DNA from: Lojkania enalia
Taxonomy: Eukaryota > Ascomycota > Dothideomycetes > Pleosporales
Length of the DNA stretch: 12,892 nt
Assembly: GCA_010094045.1 (NCBI GenBank)
Contig: ML986778.1
Coordinates: 1-12,892, forward strand
Direction of reading: 5' to 3'
The translations under genes and the position numbers were made by a program. The notes beneath the pieces were generated by a model. That model was not told the DNA's origin. It did not search any database and was given only the letters and a program-made list of their open reading frames with translations. This document shows positions 1 through 9,600 of the stretch, one piece after another. How positions within the stretch are numbered: position 1 is the first letter of the stretch; each line of letters starts with the position of its first letter.

Positions 1-100
1 TTCTTTTATCCTACCTTAGTTGCGGAACGTCGAGCCGAATTCAGGGCAAGTTTTATGAAGACTACGTACAGTAAAAAGATGTGGGGATGCCGCCTCATTA
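1..100. other. Left flank of the transposon insertion
   Basis: No gene is recognisable here. The last two bases (TA at 99-100) match the TA at 1938-1939 on the other side of the transposon, as expected for the duplicated target of a Tc1/mariner/pogo element. The uninterrupted site would read ...CGCCTCAT-TA-ATTTTATTTTT.... Confidence 0.6.
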
Positions 101-126
101 ACGTATTTCACAAGCGAGTCGCCCAC
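101..126 (+). repeat. Left terminal inverted repeat of the transposon
   Basis: This is 26 bp, exactly the reverse complement of 1912-1937. Counting the TA target duplication, the symmetry covers 28 bp (99-126 and 1912-1939). Confidence 0.95.
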
Positions 127-164
127 TTTTGCCAAGAAGTCATACCCTACCTACTTACAACGCG

Positions 165-1874
165 ATGCAGCAACTACCTCAACCTCAATCAATCTATCAA
201 GAAGGTCAGGTATTACTGGCTATCTCAGCTATTAATCAAGATCAAATTCAGAGCGTACGAAGTGCTGCAGCTACCTATAGCATCCCCCGAACGACGCTTA
301 GAGACCGACGCGCCGGCAAACCTTCACGACGCGATTGCGAGCCCAATTCAAAGAAGCTTACGAAGCTAGAAGAATCAACTATAATACAGCATATACTAGA
401 CCCATCATCTCGTGGATACCCTCCTATAATCGATAGTGTACGAGATATAGCCAACCATTTACTCAGAGCTCGCTCTACGGACCAGGTCGGCAAAAACTGG
501 CCAACAAACTTTATTAATCGCATTCCTGAACTTAAAACATGCTTCTGTCGAAAATACGACTATCAAAGAGCTCTCTATAAGGATCCTGAAGTTATTAGTA
601 GCTGGTTCGACCTAGTACGCAATACTAAAGCAAAGTATGGTATTGCTAATAATAATATCCATAATTTCGACGAGACGGGCTTCCAGATAGATATTACATC
701 TACTAGTAAGGTAGTTACTGGTGCCGAGCTATCAGCTAGTCGACCAAAATTACTGCAGCTAGGCGATCGCGAGTAGGTAACAGTTATTTAGGCTATTAGC
801 GCTCGCGGTAATGCTATCCTACTATTTATCATCTTTGCTAGCAAGCAGCACCTCTCTGCATGGTATCAGGGCGATGATATACCACCTAGAGGAGCAATCG
901 CACTGAGTGATAGTAGATAGATAAATAATGAGCTCGCGATTAAATGGCTAGAGCGTTTTAATTAGTATATAAGGCAGTGTATAGCAGGCGCTTATCGTCT
1001 GCTAGTTATTAATAGCTATAAGAGCTATAGGTCTACTGAGTTTCAGCTGCTCTGTAAAGAGAAGGATATTATTCTATTATATATGCTAGCATATTCATCG
1101 CATCTACTACAGCCTCTAGATGTAGGCTACTTCTCACTATTGAAGAAAGCATATAGGCGAAAGATTAATGAGCTTATACGAGCTGGTATCCACTACATTA
1201 TAAAGTTCGACTTTCTACCAACCTTTCGCGCAGCATATCAGCACTCTACTACTAAGGCTAATATATGCGCAAGCTTTCGAGGTACTGGTCTAGTACTATA
1301 TAATCCTAATATAGTGCTATTAAAGCTTGATATTAAGCTTCGTACTCTATTACTACTACCAGCAGCTAGTTGCCTCTGGGAGTTAAAAACACCAACCAAC
1401 GCTGTCGAACTAGGGTCTTAAACAATGCTGATTTAAGACTGTATTGCTAGGTATCAGAATAGCTCACCTACTGCGATTAATAATTCTCTTAATTCGCTTG
1501 CTAAAGGTACTATACAGATAGCTTATTCATGCGCACTATTCCAGCGTCAGGTTGGTCAGCTTTAGGAAGTAAATAAGGCTCTATCGCAGCGCTAAAAGCG
1601 ATCAAAAAAGGTTCTATAGAAGTAAGGTAGTCTTACTAAGGCTGAAGCTGCTGAGATAGCTGCTTAAAAGGAGGTAGATAAGCAGCTAGAGGATGAAGTA
1701 CGCGCAGGTAGGAAGCGCAGAAGAGCGGGCACGCTGCACCAGAAGCGCTGCAGCCGCTACAGCGAGCCTGGACATAATGCTAGAACTTGCATAGTAGCAG
1801 ATAAATAGTATATCTATCCCCTATCAGATTATTATAGTAATACCTGCTGGCGTTGTCGCGATGCACGCCTCTAA
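165..1874 (+). pseudogene. Pogo/Fot1-type transposase, RIP-broken
   Basis: This would encode the DDE transposase of the element at 101-1937. Starting at the ATG at 165, one frame runs to a likely natural TAA at 1872-1874 (about 570 codons). It is interrupted by 12 in-frame stops at 774, 789, 918, 963, 1419, 1434, 1563, 1593, 1617, 1623, 1665 and 1806, all TAG or TAA. In order I see a psq-like helix-turn-helix ending RTTLRDR, a Tc5-type DNA-binding part (around VGKNWPTNFINRIPELK), and a DDE_1 catalytic core with the first Asp in NFDETGFQ (codon 669-671) and the third Asp in HLLQPLDVG (codon 1119-1121). A basic tail and a knuckle-like segment ending PGHNARTC follow. The second catalytic Asp, normally in a LxLDGH-type motif, reads LVINSYKS here, so Asp has become Asn (codon 1011-1013). 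The protein is dead both by stops and by this change. The family assignment rests on these motifs and the element structure. Confidence 0.9.
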
Positions 1875-1893
1875 ATACAGAGATGGCTGATAA

Positions 1894-1927
1894 GGTGGGC
1901 GACTCGCTTGGGTGGGCGACTCGCTTG
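1894..1927 (+). repeat. 17-bp tandem duplication in the right transposon end
   Basis: GGTGGGCGACTCGCTTG occurs twice head to tail, at 1894-1910 and 1911-1927. The unit is the inner part of the terminal inverted repeat. The left end carries a single copy, so the duplication probably arose at the right end after the ancestral element formed. Confidence 0.9.
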
Positions 1928-1937
1928 TGAAATACGT
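1912..1937 (-). repeat. Right terminal inverted repeat of the transposon
   Basis: This is the exact reverse complement of 101-126, followed by the TA target copy. Most of it is preceded by a second direct copy of its inner portion (see 1894-1927). Confidence 0.95.
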
Positions 1938-1939
1938 TA

Positions 1940-2562
1940 ATTTTATTTTTGACAACCCTGCTCGCCATCAACAGTCGCGTAACATGTTCGACCGATCAAC
2001 GATAGGAGGAGGATGGCTGTACTACTGCACAAGACGGGAAGACACGGAACCTCAAACAAAACGCGTATTCGTCCCCAATTTGAAGGGACACTATCCCGAT
2101 CGGTTTATACGTGGGTTCCACTATGAATCGCAGCCCATCTGTTCACTCTTTGCTTGGCTGTAAAACAACTATTTGGCAGTGGATGATCCAACGCCGGTTT
2201 GGATTGTCGGAAACTCGTACGATATAACGTAGGAGTGGAAAGTCGGTCTGGCAACGCTATTCCCTTCTGGGAACATGATTTATTCCCTTCCGACCCCTTG
2301 ACGAAAGCCCGTCCCGGTTACCTGTGAGCTAGCAATCGCAACACTCATCGATGGGAAATGACTTGCAATGAGAAGCAAAAGCTGAACGCAAACCGGACGA
2401 CATACACCCGGGATGATTTCCGACACACTGTCCCTCGAGAAATCGTAATCTTTCAACTTATGTCTCTATCAAACGAACTCGGGGTCTGTAGGTGTATTCT
2501 CCAATGCATTCGCTATCCACAGAGCGGACCCGGAGTCTTCCATCGTACCACCACCACCGTGA
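1940..2562. other. Intergenic stretch, no convincing gene
   Basis: Frames here are short and show no recognisable domain. A plus-strand frame at 1912-2163 starts inside the transposon end and looks random. A frame at 2358-2666 has no signal peptide or known motif. Part of the sequence from about 2440 could be the damaged upstream portion of the putative surface protein at 2563-3016, because both lie in the same reading frame separated by a TGA at 2560-2562. Confidence 0.5.
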
Positions 2563-3016
2563 CCCCACCGTCCGTGTTTTTTGTCTTTCAACACCTGCTA
2601 CGCGATCAAGTTCTCCGCCGTCCAGGAGTCCGTGACAGCATCATTACAATCCGGCCTCTTGACTGAACTTTCTAGTACCGAACGGCAAGCTTCTTCATCC
2701 ACGCATGCCTCTGAACTGAGTACAACATCTCCATATCACACAACCTCCACACTTCCCCTCCTCAAACCCCACAACCCAGCCAGACAACACCATTACAATT
2801 GGTCTTGGGGTCGGCCTCGGCGTTCTCACCTTCCCCCTTTTTAGCATCCTCGTCGGATGCGTTCCACGCGCAGATCCTTCTAGCAACATACTATTTGTAG
2901 AAAAGGATTCTACGCCTGCTCCGATCACAGAGCTGCCATCTAGCGATTATCCAGTCCCCGCGACTGAATTACCCAAGTTCGTAGGCGTAGGGCGGTCTCA
3001 TGAATTGTCGACCTAG
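2563..3016 (+). pseudogene. Possible 3' end of a Ser/Thr-rich single-pass membrane protein gene
   Basis: The first reading frame (2563-2719) is Ser/Thr-rich (for example TELSSTERQASSSTHASEL). A second frame, open from 2720, gives TITIGLGVGLGVLTFPLFS, a Gly-rich membrane segment like those of many fungal stalked surface proteins. The tail that follows is rich in Glu, Pro and Leu with repeated xELP patterns and ends GRSHELST before a TAG at 3014-3016. The two frames can be joined by a 64-nt candidate intron at 2720-2783 (GTACAA...CCAG) that restores phase, or they may be separated by a frameshift. The usual Arg/Lys cluster after the membrane segment is missing. No start, signal peptide or ectodomain is recognisable upstream, where stops interrupt the frame. 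It may be a broken gene, or the last exons of a gene I cannot resolve. The function is unknown. Confidence 0.35.
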
Positions 3017-3408
3017 CACTAGGACTTCTTTCTGTTCTGTTAATGTGGTCCACTGTCCTATCGCGATTCGCGCGGATGCCGTGCAATGAACGGGCCCTTA
3101 GTCGCCGTCAAAGCGTGCAGTAACCATGCCTAGTCCAGATACTTGAACATTTCTATCTACAATCTATACAAAATAAATATGTACAATTACCCCATCCTAC
3201 AAAAGCCCACCAAAATATTACGAAATGTTCTTTGTGTACCGCTTAGGTATCTAGCTGTCTAATACAGGGAAAAAGTAATAGAAGTGGTATGCCAACCTAA
3301 ATAGCGAGGAGACAGTGTTGACCCAAAACACGCACCCAAAGAAAAACGGGAATGTCTGCTCCGAGATAACACGATACACGTAGAAAGGAAAAAAGGCAGC
3401 CGCTGCGC
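3017..3408. other. Convergent intergenic region and ABC transporter 3' UTR
   Basis: No gene is recognisable. It must hold the 3' untranslated region and poly(A) site of the minus-strand ABC transporter. If the plus-strand fragment at 2563-3016 is transcribed, the two genes are convergent here. Confidence 0.6.
3172..3177 (+). promoter_or_regulatory. Possible polyadenylation signal AATAAA
   Basis: AATAAA lies about 155 nt after the TAG of the putative plus-strand surface-protein gene, in an AT-rich setting. A perfect hexamer can occur by chance, and fungal poly(A) signals are loose, so it is only mildly supportive. Confidence 0.3.
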
Positions 3409-6400
3409 TTAGGCTTTCTCGCTCTTCTCGATATCGACCTCTTTAGCTCCGGACGCCGGCTTGATCGGCTCAATTTCGGGTTCGCGTTCTGTCGAAGTAT
3501 CATTTTTCTCATTGACGCTACCAACGCGCTCATCGCCCAAGATATTTTCCTCGGCAGCTTCGGCCGTGCCGCCGATAGTGGACTGTTCTTCCTTTTCTTT
3601 CTTGACTTTTGGCACTCGCACAAGCCAGTACAAGAAAACAGCCCCGAAGATATTGAACACAATGTACACCCACATGAGCCCAAAGTTTCTCCAGACATCA
3701 TTGTAGTCCGCGCTGACACTGGAAAGGAAGACGTTTGTGTCACCCATGGTGCAGAATCTGCAGTCGGAGGTATCGTTCGGATTGTCGGTGTAACCGCCAT
3801 ATAGGTCTTTCCATGGTTGTATATATTCTTCACAGGTACCCGACGCGGGCTGAAATCTAAGATACTCGTTTTCCGCGCATACGACATTTGTGTTCGCAAC
3901 GCCTGTTGACAACATACCTGAGATAAGGTACTAAAAATAGTTAGCTTGTTTGAAATCGTATTTGGAAGGGAAGGAACTTACAGTGAATGGCGAAACGCGG
4001 TACATAAAGATCCAGAAACCGGGTAGTTGGGCGGGAGTAGCGAGAACACCACAGAAGACGAGACAGAGCGAGAAGCACAGATTTGCTATGTTACCTCCTG
4101 CTTCAGCCATCTCGATACCAGCGATAGCAAGGTGTGCAAATGTGCTAGTAAACAGTAGGAATGTCCACACGAACAGGAACATCTGTGCACCGCGGAGGGT
4201 GACGGCGTCGGTAGGCTCAGCATTGCGGTATAAGCCAATGGGATAATACCAACAGAAGTAGATAAGGACAGCCATGAGTGAGTTCCAGGGTAGTTCGACA
4301 ATTATATTAGCAAGCATAAAAGCTTTCCACGAATATGCTTTCGAAGGGCGCTCACGGACTTCGTAAAGAGCACGTTGAGTGACGAATAGCGGCATAATCT
4401 GTTGGACGAGCTGGCCGAAGATAGTCATTAACATGAAGATACCAAACATCTGGTTCTGGAGTCCCTGCATCGTGTTGGGGGTGTTATAGAGAGAGAACCC
4501 AATGAAAAGACCAGACATGACGCAGAGGACGGTTTTGGAGTAAATATAGGAGGGCGTCCGCCAGTACTGCTGGAAAACACGGTACGTAACCTCGCGGCAC
4601 TGCTCGACAAAGGGAGCAGCAAACTCACGATAGGCAGCTTTGTCTTCGCGTTTCTGAGCTGAGAGTGTACGTTCAAGGTTGACTTGCTGGGAGCGTTCAT
4701 ACTGTAGTTGGGCAAGATGGCGTTGTACTTCAGCATACTCGGGACTGTCGCGCCACGTCTGGAACCAGTCGATGTCGGTGTGTGATCCCGGAGCAGCTCC
4801 AATGACTTCGAGCATCCACTCAGCCGGATTGGCTGCTGGAGGGCAGGGGGGGCCTCCATTGCGGACGAAATAGTCAATAAGAATGTTGGAGTTCTGGCCG
4901 ACCTCACCGAAGTACACTGTCTGACCTCCCTTTTGGAGGAACAGAAGACGGTCGAAACGCTGGAACAGCATAGCTGACGGTTGGTGGATAGTACACAAAA
5001 TAGCTTGACCGTTCTTCTTCAGTTTGTCAAGGAGATCCAGGATAGCCCAAGACGTCTGAGAGTCTAATCCAGATGTTGGTTCGTCTAAAAAGAGAAGCAA
5101 CGCGGGCCTAGCTGCGAGTTCAACTCCAATAGTAAGACGCTTCCGCTGTTCGACGTTAAGACCCTCTCCAGGAACACCAACGACAGCATCGGCATACTCG
5201 GTCATGTCTAGAAGCTTGATGACCTCATCCACGTATTCAATCTTCTCCTGGCGGGGTACATGAGCAGGTTGACGAAGAAGTGCGGAGAATACTAATGCTT
5301 CTCGAACGGTAGAAGTGGCTAAATGCAGATCCTGTTGTTGAGCGTAGCCTGTCTTGCGCTGGAAAGACTCATCGCGGGGTCTACCGTCGACCAACATCTG
5401 CCCAGTTATAACACCCATGGTGGTACGAGTGGCCAAGCAATCCAAAAGAGTAGTCTTTCCAGCTCCAGAGACACCCATTAGCGCGGTCAAAGTACCCGGC
5501 TTGACCCATCCATCGACTTGATCGAGAATCCTACGAGGCTCGCCCTTGATCTTGATATCGTAGCACACATCCTTCCATTGAAAAATAGCTGTCTGTCGTT
5601 CGATGATAGCGATGGCATCAGAAGTAGTGTTCTCTGCTGCAACAGGGCGACCACTAGGATCGGCCTCAAGATCGTCAGTTGATTTGCTCTTTTTCAAGAG
5701 CTTATGTCCGCGACGGAAAACAAGAACTTCGCCCTTCGACTTCTTTGCGCTGATGAACTCGGTAGCTCCAAGATATACAAGCATAAGTCCAATCATGAAG
5801 GCAAACAAAATTCCGATATTCCTCCACTTGTGTGAGTGAACGTACCCATAAGCCGAGTCAATGTAGACATCGCCATCAATGTAGGGTTGTCCAGGCACTG
5901 CTCCGACAGCAGAACAGACGCGGGCATTTTCTGGGACATTATCGTAATTAGGACCAGATGGAATATAGAGGCCGCATCGAAACTGTCTGTTGTGGAACTC
6001 GTTGATCATCAACGACTCAAACCCATATCCGACAGGATCAATATACCCAATCCATCGCGACCATCCAAGCATATATTTCGTGGGAATGGTGAAGCCAGTA
6101 TACATAACCAGACCCAGAATCAGGATCGCAGCGGGTGCTAGGGCTTGATCGAGAGACCTGGAACAAGACGCGATGGACCGGAAGAAGTTAGACATCACTA
6201 AGGTGAGTACGAAGGACGTGAACGCGAAGAAGAAGAACGCCCCAGGCTCGCGTCGTAGATGTGTCATAAAGTAGAGGACAATGTTGAAGGAAATCGCGTT
6301 TAGAACCTTATATGGCATATCTGTAAGCATGGAGGCGAAGGCTTCAGCGGACGGATGGTAAAGTGCGTAGCGCGAATGCTTCTCCACGATTGGTCGCTGT

Positions 6401-8231
6401 GCGTACAAAGTAAGAATTTCAAGAGCGGAACCAAAAGCGTTCATGAGAATGGCAAAAAAGAGAAGAGCACCCCGCTGATAGAAGGAGTTGGTGTCGTCAT
6501 CGAGGTCATAAAACACACTACCGATAATGAGGGCCATGATCGAGTTAGCGAACAACTGAGTAAGCGTGATGCTAGGATCGCCCCTTAATCTTTGGAAGCC
6601 ACGCCAAAGACAGAGCTTAATTTGCTGGGCATAAGACAAGGTGTAAGGGGACTTGACACGTTGTCGTTTGGCTTGCTGTGCTCTTCGGGATTCCTTGAAT
6701 TTTTCGAGGTGTTCGCCACCAACGGGGTATTTCTGCTCATACGCCTCAATCTGCTGTAGCAGCTCGGCCATCTCTTGTGAGTCCTTCCATCGTTGAGCGA
6801 ATTCTTCCGGCGTTCGTGGCACACGATCCTCAAAACCTGGGCGGACAATACGTTCAAGGGGGCTAGTCATCGAAGTAAGGAAGTCGGCATCCGTCTGCCT
6901 ATCAGGGCATTCGAAACCCATATCAATGAAATATTGTTTGGCAGTCGTTGTGCGCCCGAAGTAGATTTGATGGCCCTGATAGAGTACAAGTACCTTGTCG
7001 AACACATCGTAGGCGGCCTGAGGTGATTGATAAATGGCAACGCAGGCAGTTGTTCCGTTAATCTCAGTCTGCATACGAAGGGTCTTGCAGAACTCGATCG
7101 CGTTGGCACTGTCCAGACCACGAGTGCTGTTGTCCCAGCATTGAAGCGGAGCCTGGCTTAGGGCTGCCTCCGCAATACTAACACGCTTTCTCTCTCCGCC
7201 TGAAACGCCTCGAATAAAGTCGTTTCCAACTCTCGTGTTGATTGTGTGACTGATACCGAAAATGGCCATAATAACATCGCGCATATGCTCGGCATATTGC
7301 GTTATGGTGGCGCCACCAGGGATGTGTCGTGGCGCTCGTGCGCGCGCAGCGAAGTACAGTGTATCTCCAACAGTCAGCATGGGGAAGTGAACATCAACTT
7401 CGGCTGTGTAGATGGCTTCGCCACGGAAATCCTTTCTCATGTGTTTTGGGCTAATTCCTAATCTAGAGTTAAAAGGCTACGGGGTTGGAAAGATTGGTGG
7501 TACCTACCTTGATAGTTGATGGCGGAATTCTCATCCACAAAGAAGCCATGAGTCTCTCCAGATACAGTCTTCAAAAAGGTCGAGCATCCAGATCCAGGAG
7601 GTCCTAGGACAACGAGCATTTCACCGGCTTCTACGAGACCGTCTAGGTTTTGAAGAATATCAATCTTGCGCAGACCAATTTTGAATAGCCTTCTTATCAA
7701 GCCAATTCCCTCTAACCAGACGTTTCCAACACTCTTCTGGTAATCCGTAGCTGAGCCGAATCCGTGGACACTGAGATTGCGGAAAGCGATACCAGCAGTC
7801 CGTACTGGAGCGGCATTTTCATCATTCGTTTGCAAGTGCATCATGGCTTTGCACCACGCCCTCGCATTGAAGTGCTCGCCATTGGGATCTAGAGCAGATC
7901 CTGAGGCAGCTTCGAACGGATTCTGGCCTGTCGTCGAATACGTGGATTGCGTGGTGTATCGTCGTGCCAGTTGGTGAACCTCCTCTTCTCTCCTTGCAGT
8001 TTCCGAATCAGCATCCGAGTTCTCGTTTGTTGTCTCTACAGAGCCTTTGTTGACGTGCTGGGTCCTCCGTGATCGCGAATCATCTGTGCGAGCAGCTATC
8101 GTCGAAGCATCCGAATCACCAGAGCCCTGGTTCGTGTTGGATAAGCGGCGTGGGACCCTGTCTCGGGACGCAACCCCAGCGTGTGTTTCCTCACGATCAT
8201 TGTTGGACGTGAAGTTGCCTACCAGACTCAT
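3409..8231 (-). CDS. PDR-type (ABCG) full-size ABC transporter
   Basis: A plasma-membrane ATP-driven exporter of the fungal pleiotropic drug resistance family, which pumps out azoles, other toxicants or secondary metabolites; the substrate of this one is unknown. Three exons (8231-7508, 7457-3982, 3930-3409) join without frame conflict to 1573 residues, close to the usual ~1500, in the order NBD1-TMD1-NBD2-TMD2. NBD1 has the Cys-containing Walker [10 protein letters not shown] (about 210-218), signature [10 protein letters not shown] (326-335) and Walker B region [11 protein letters not shown] (to 357). NBD2 has GVSGAGKTT (903-911), the degenerate signature [10 protein letters not shown] (1008-1017) and [12 protein letters not shown] (to 1040). 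This pairing of one canonical and one degenerate ATP site is normal for PDR pumps. TMD1 spans about 527-812, TMD2 starts near 1214, and a last helix lies near 1483-1504, preceded by extracellular cysteines (1418, 1433, 1457, 1460). The first 100 residues are polar and the last 70 are highly charged, probably cytosolic. The start ATG has A at -3. No damage is visible. One oddity is a Pro where most relatives have Arg in the first Walker A (GPPG rather than GRPG). Confidence 0.96.
3931..3981 (-). other. Intron 2 of the ABC transporter gene
   Basis: A 51-nt phase 0 intron with consensus GTAAGT, a GCTAACT branch site and TTTTTAG acceptor. Splicing restores [18 protein letters not shown], the conserved sequence before the last extracellular loop of PDR transporters. 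Confidence 0.95.
7458..7507 (-). other. Intron 1 of the ABC transporter gene
   Basis: A 50-nt GTAGGT...ATTAG intron in phase 1. Splicing rebuilds [17 protein letters not shown], the conserved stretch between Walker A and the Q-loop of NBD1 in PDR proteins. Confidence 0.92.
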
Positions 8232-8268
8232 CTTGACCCGCGCAGCCCCTCAATTGAATTACAGAAAC

Positions 8269-8289
8269 GAAAGAAAGGGAAAGGGAAGA
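8269..8289 (-). promoter_or_regulatory. Pyrimidine-rich tract upstream of the ABC transporter
   Basis: On the gene's strand this is a nearly pure C/T run, starting about 38 bp upstream of the ATG. CT-rich tracts at this position often mark the transcription start region of filamentous fungal genes. I see no clear TATA box with it. Confidence 0.35.
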
Positions 8290-8618
8290 TTAAACGGCTC
8301 TACGAGGAAAGGAAGCCGGGAGGGCGGACTGGAGGCAAACATGACCACTGGAGGATAAAAGTCCCTACATAAAAGCAGTGAGCTCGTTAGGCTCCAGCTC
8401 CCTCGGCCTGGATCTGATGGCAAGCCGGCAGCGGGAGGCGTCTTGGCCTGCTGCGTGCTTGCGTGGGTCCGGAGGCGGATGGGCTGCCCTCCGAAATTCC
8501 AGCTCGCTTGCTTGCTGACTTGCCCAAGGCGGACAAGGACTAATTAAGGGCGTTGGAGGGGAACCTCGCGGGGCCTTGGACGTGTGAGTCAACGGTCGCC
8601 GCCTACGGCTTCTTCTGG

Positions 8619-8640
8619 AGGCGCTCTCGAGGCGCTCTCG
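8619..8640 (+). repeat. 11-bp tandem repeat, two copies
   Basis: AGGCGCTCTCG is repeated exactly at 8619-8629 and 8630-8640, with the next two bases starting a third copy. It lies in non-coding DNA about 390 bp upstream of the ABC transporter start. Confidence 0.85.
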
Positions 8641-9344
8641 AGACACTGCATCCGGTCCCGACGGCGCCGCAATGCCTCGTGGCTCCTGGCTCTGCAACGC
8701 GTACCACGAACCACGCTGCGGGAGACCTGTGCGATCGCCCACCTAATGTACTGTATGTATCTCATCTAAGTCGCGGCCGGCCAAAAGTGCCTGGTCTCGG
8801 CTCGGCGCCTAGCATTAGGCAAGTCGTAGCGAACACCCAAAGGGGGAGACGATCGAACTCTGATCTGTTTGTGAAAGGCAAGGCCTGAGTCACGATTGGT
8901 GTAGCACGACAATCACCCTAAGTTGATATTAGCAAGACTACTGCAAGTATTCCTGCAAGCAAAGTACGCTTCGACAATGTGCGCTCAGCTGGGCCCTCAC
9001 CAAACCCCTAGCACAACGCTGCCAGTATGGAGTACGGACGAAAAGAGCTCCCTAGAGAACCCCAGCTTTCCCCTTCTGCAGGTCCGGAAGCTGAGACTTG
9101 GCCGTGGTTTTTGTCCATGGGGTGTTATCTCCTAGGTTCCGACTGATGGGAATTGCTTGCGTGGTGTGCAGATTTCGCTTCCGAACCGGGTCAACCTACC
9201 GCTTGGCGGATTCCCCAACAAGCCTAGCGTGGCGTGGCCGGATCTCGCTCTATCCGAGCCGACGAATGTACCCTTGCACTAACGTCCCTCCTCGCGTACC
9301 GAAAAACCCGCCGTGCCGGAAAATACGAGGCGTACTTCGACTTT

Positions 9345-9600
9345 AAGCGACTGTAACTCATCGCCCACATCGAGCTTTGCTATATTCTTTACGAGTTGTG
9401 TTCTATAGCTAATTTTAATATTTAGGATACCTCCTACTTCTAAATTACGTTCGCATCGTCGTCTTCGGGCCTGGTTTATAGAAAGCCTCCTTCTGTAGCG
9501 TAATAGATTTTCTTCCCTACAGCACCACCGTTAAGCTTTTACAGCTCCTAATACTCGCAATAGGGTCTTATCCAAGCCTTAGAACCTTACTCTAATACTA
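9345..9600 (-). pseudogene. AT-rich relic, possibly a transposase C-terminal tail
   Basis: Base composition changes abruptly here to AT-rich, TA-rich sequence unlike its GC-richer neighbours, suggesting RIP. On the minus strand, after a TAA at 9533-9531, one frame stays open and reads REENLLRYRRRLS, then ARRRRCERNLEVGGIL. A Glu/Leu-rich helix, a cluster of arginines and a short GG(x)L motif is the pattern at the C-terminus of many fungal pogo-type transposases; the element at 101-1937 has a comparable basic tail (KRSKKVL...GSLTKAE). No terminal repeats or catalytic core are visible, so if real this is a small fragment. The call rests on pattern resemblance only. Confidence 0.3.

Larger units (their letters stand above)
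101..1937 (+). mobile_element. Fot1/pogo-like DNA transposon, complete ends, inactivated
   Basis: A 1837-bp element is bounded by perfect 26-bp terminal inverted repeats (101-126 and 1912-1937) that begin ACGTATTTCACAAGCGAGTC, flanked by TA on both sides. Size, TA target and a single transposase frame filling the interior match the Fot1/Pot2/pogo group of the Tc1/mariner superfamily, which moves by cut-and-paste. The interior is rich in TA dinucleotides, and coding damage takes the form of CAG/CAA/TGG-type codons turned into TAG/TAA, which is what RIP does to repeated DNA in ascomycetes. I see no indel-driven frame change. The ends are intact, so an active relative elsewhere could in principle still mobilise it. 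Confidence 0.9.
8232..9344. other. GC-rich intergenic region upstream of the ABC transporter
   Basis: No gene is supported. Several frames longer than 60 codons exist on both strands, but their predicted peptides are Arg/Pro/Ser-rich, overlap each other and contain no recognisable domain, as expected of GC-rich non-coding DNA. It should contain the ABC transporter promoter. An 11-bp tandem repeat sits at 8619-8640. Confidence 0.6.

Noticed and set aside
3297..3899. 200-codon minus-strand frame overlapping ABC exon 3
   Set aside because: It lies out of frame with the third exon, which carries the conserved last loop and helix of the transporter; it is a shadow frame.
8365..8742. 125-codon minus-strand frame upstream of the ABC transporter
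   Set aside because: It is rich in Arg, Pro and Ser, has no domain, overlaps other equally long frames, and is explained by high GC content.
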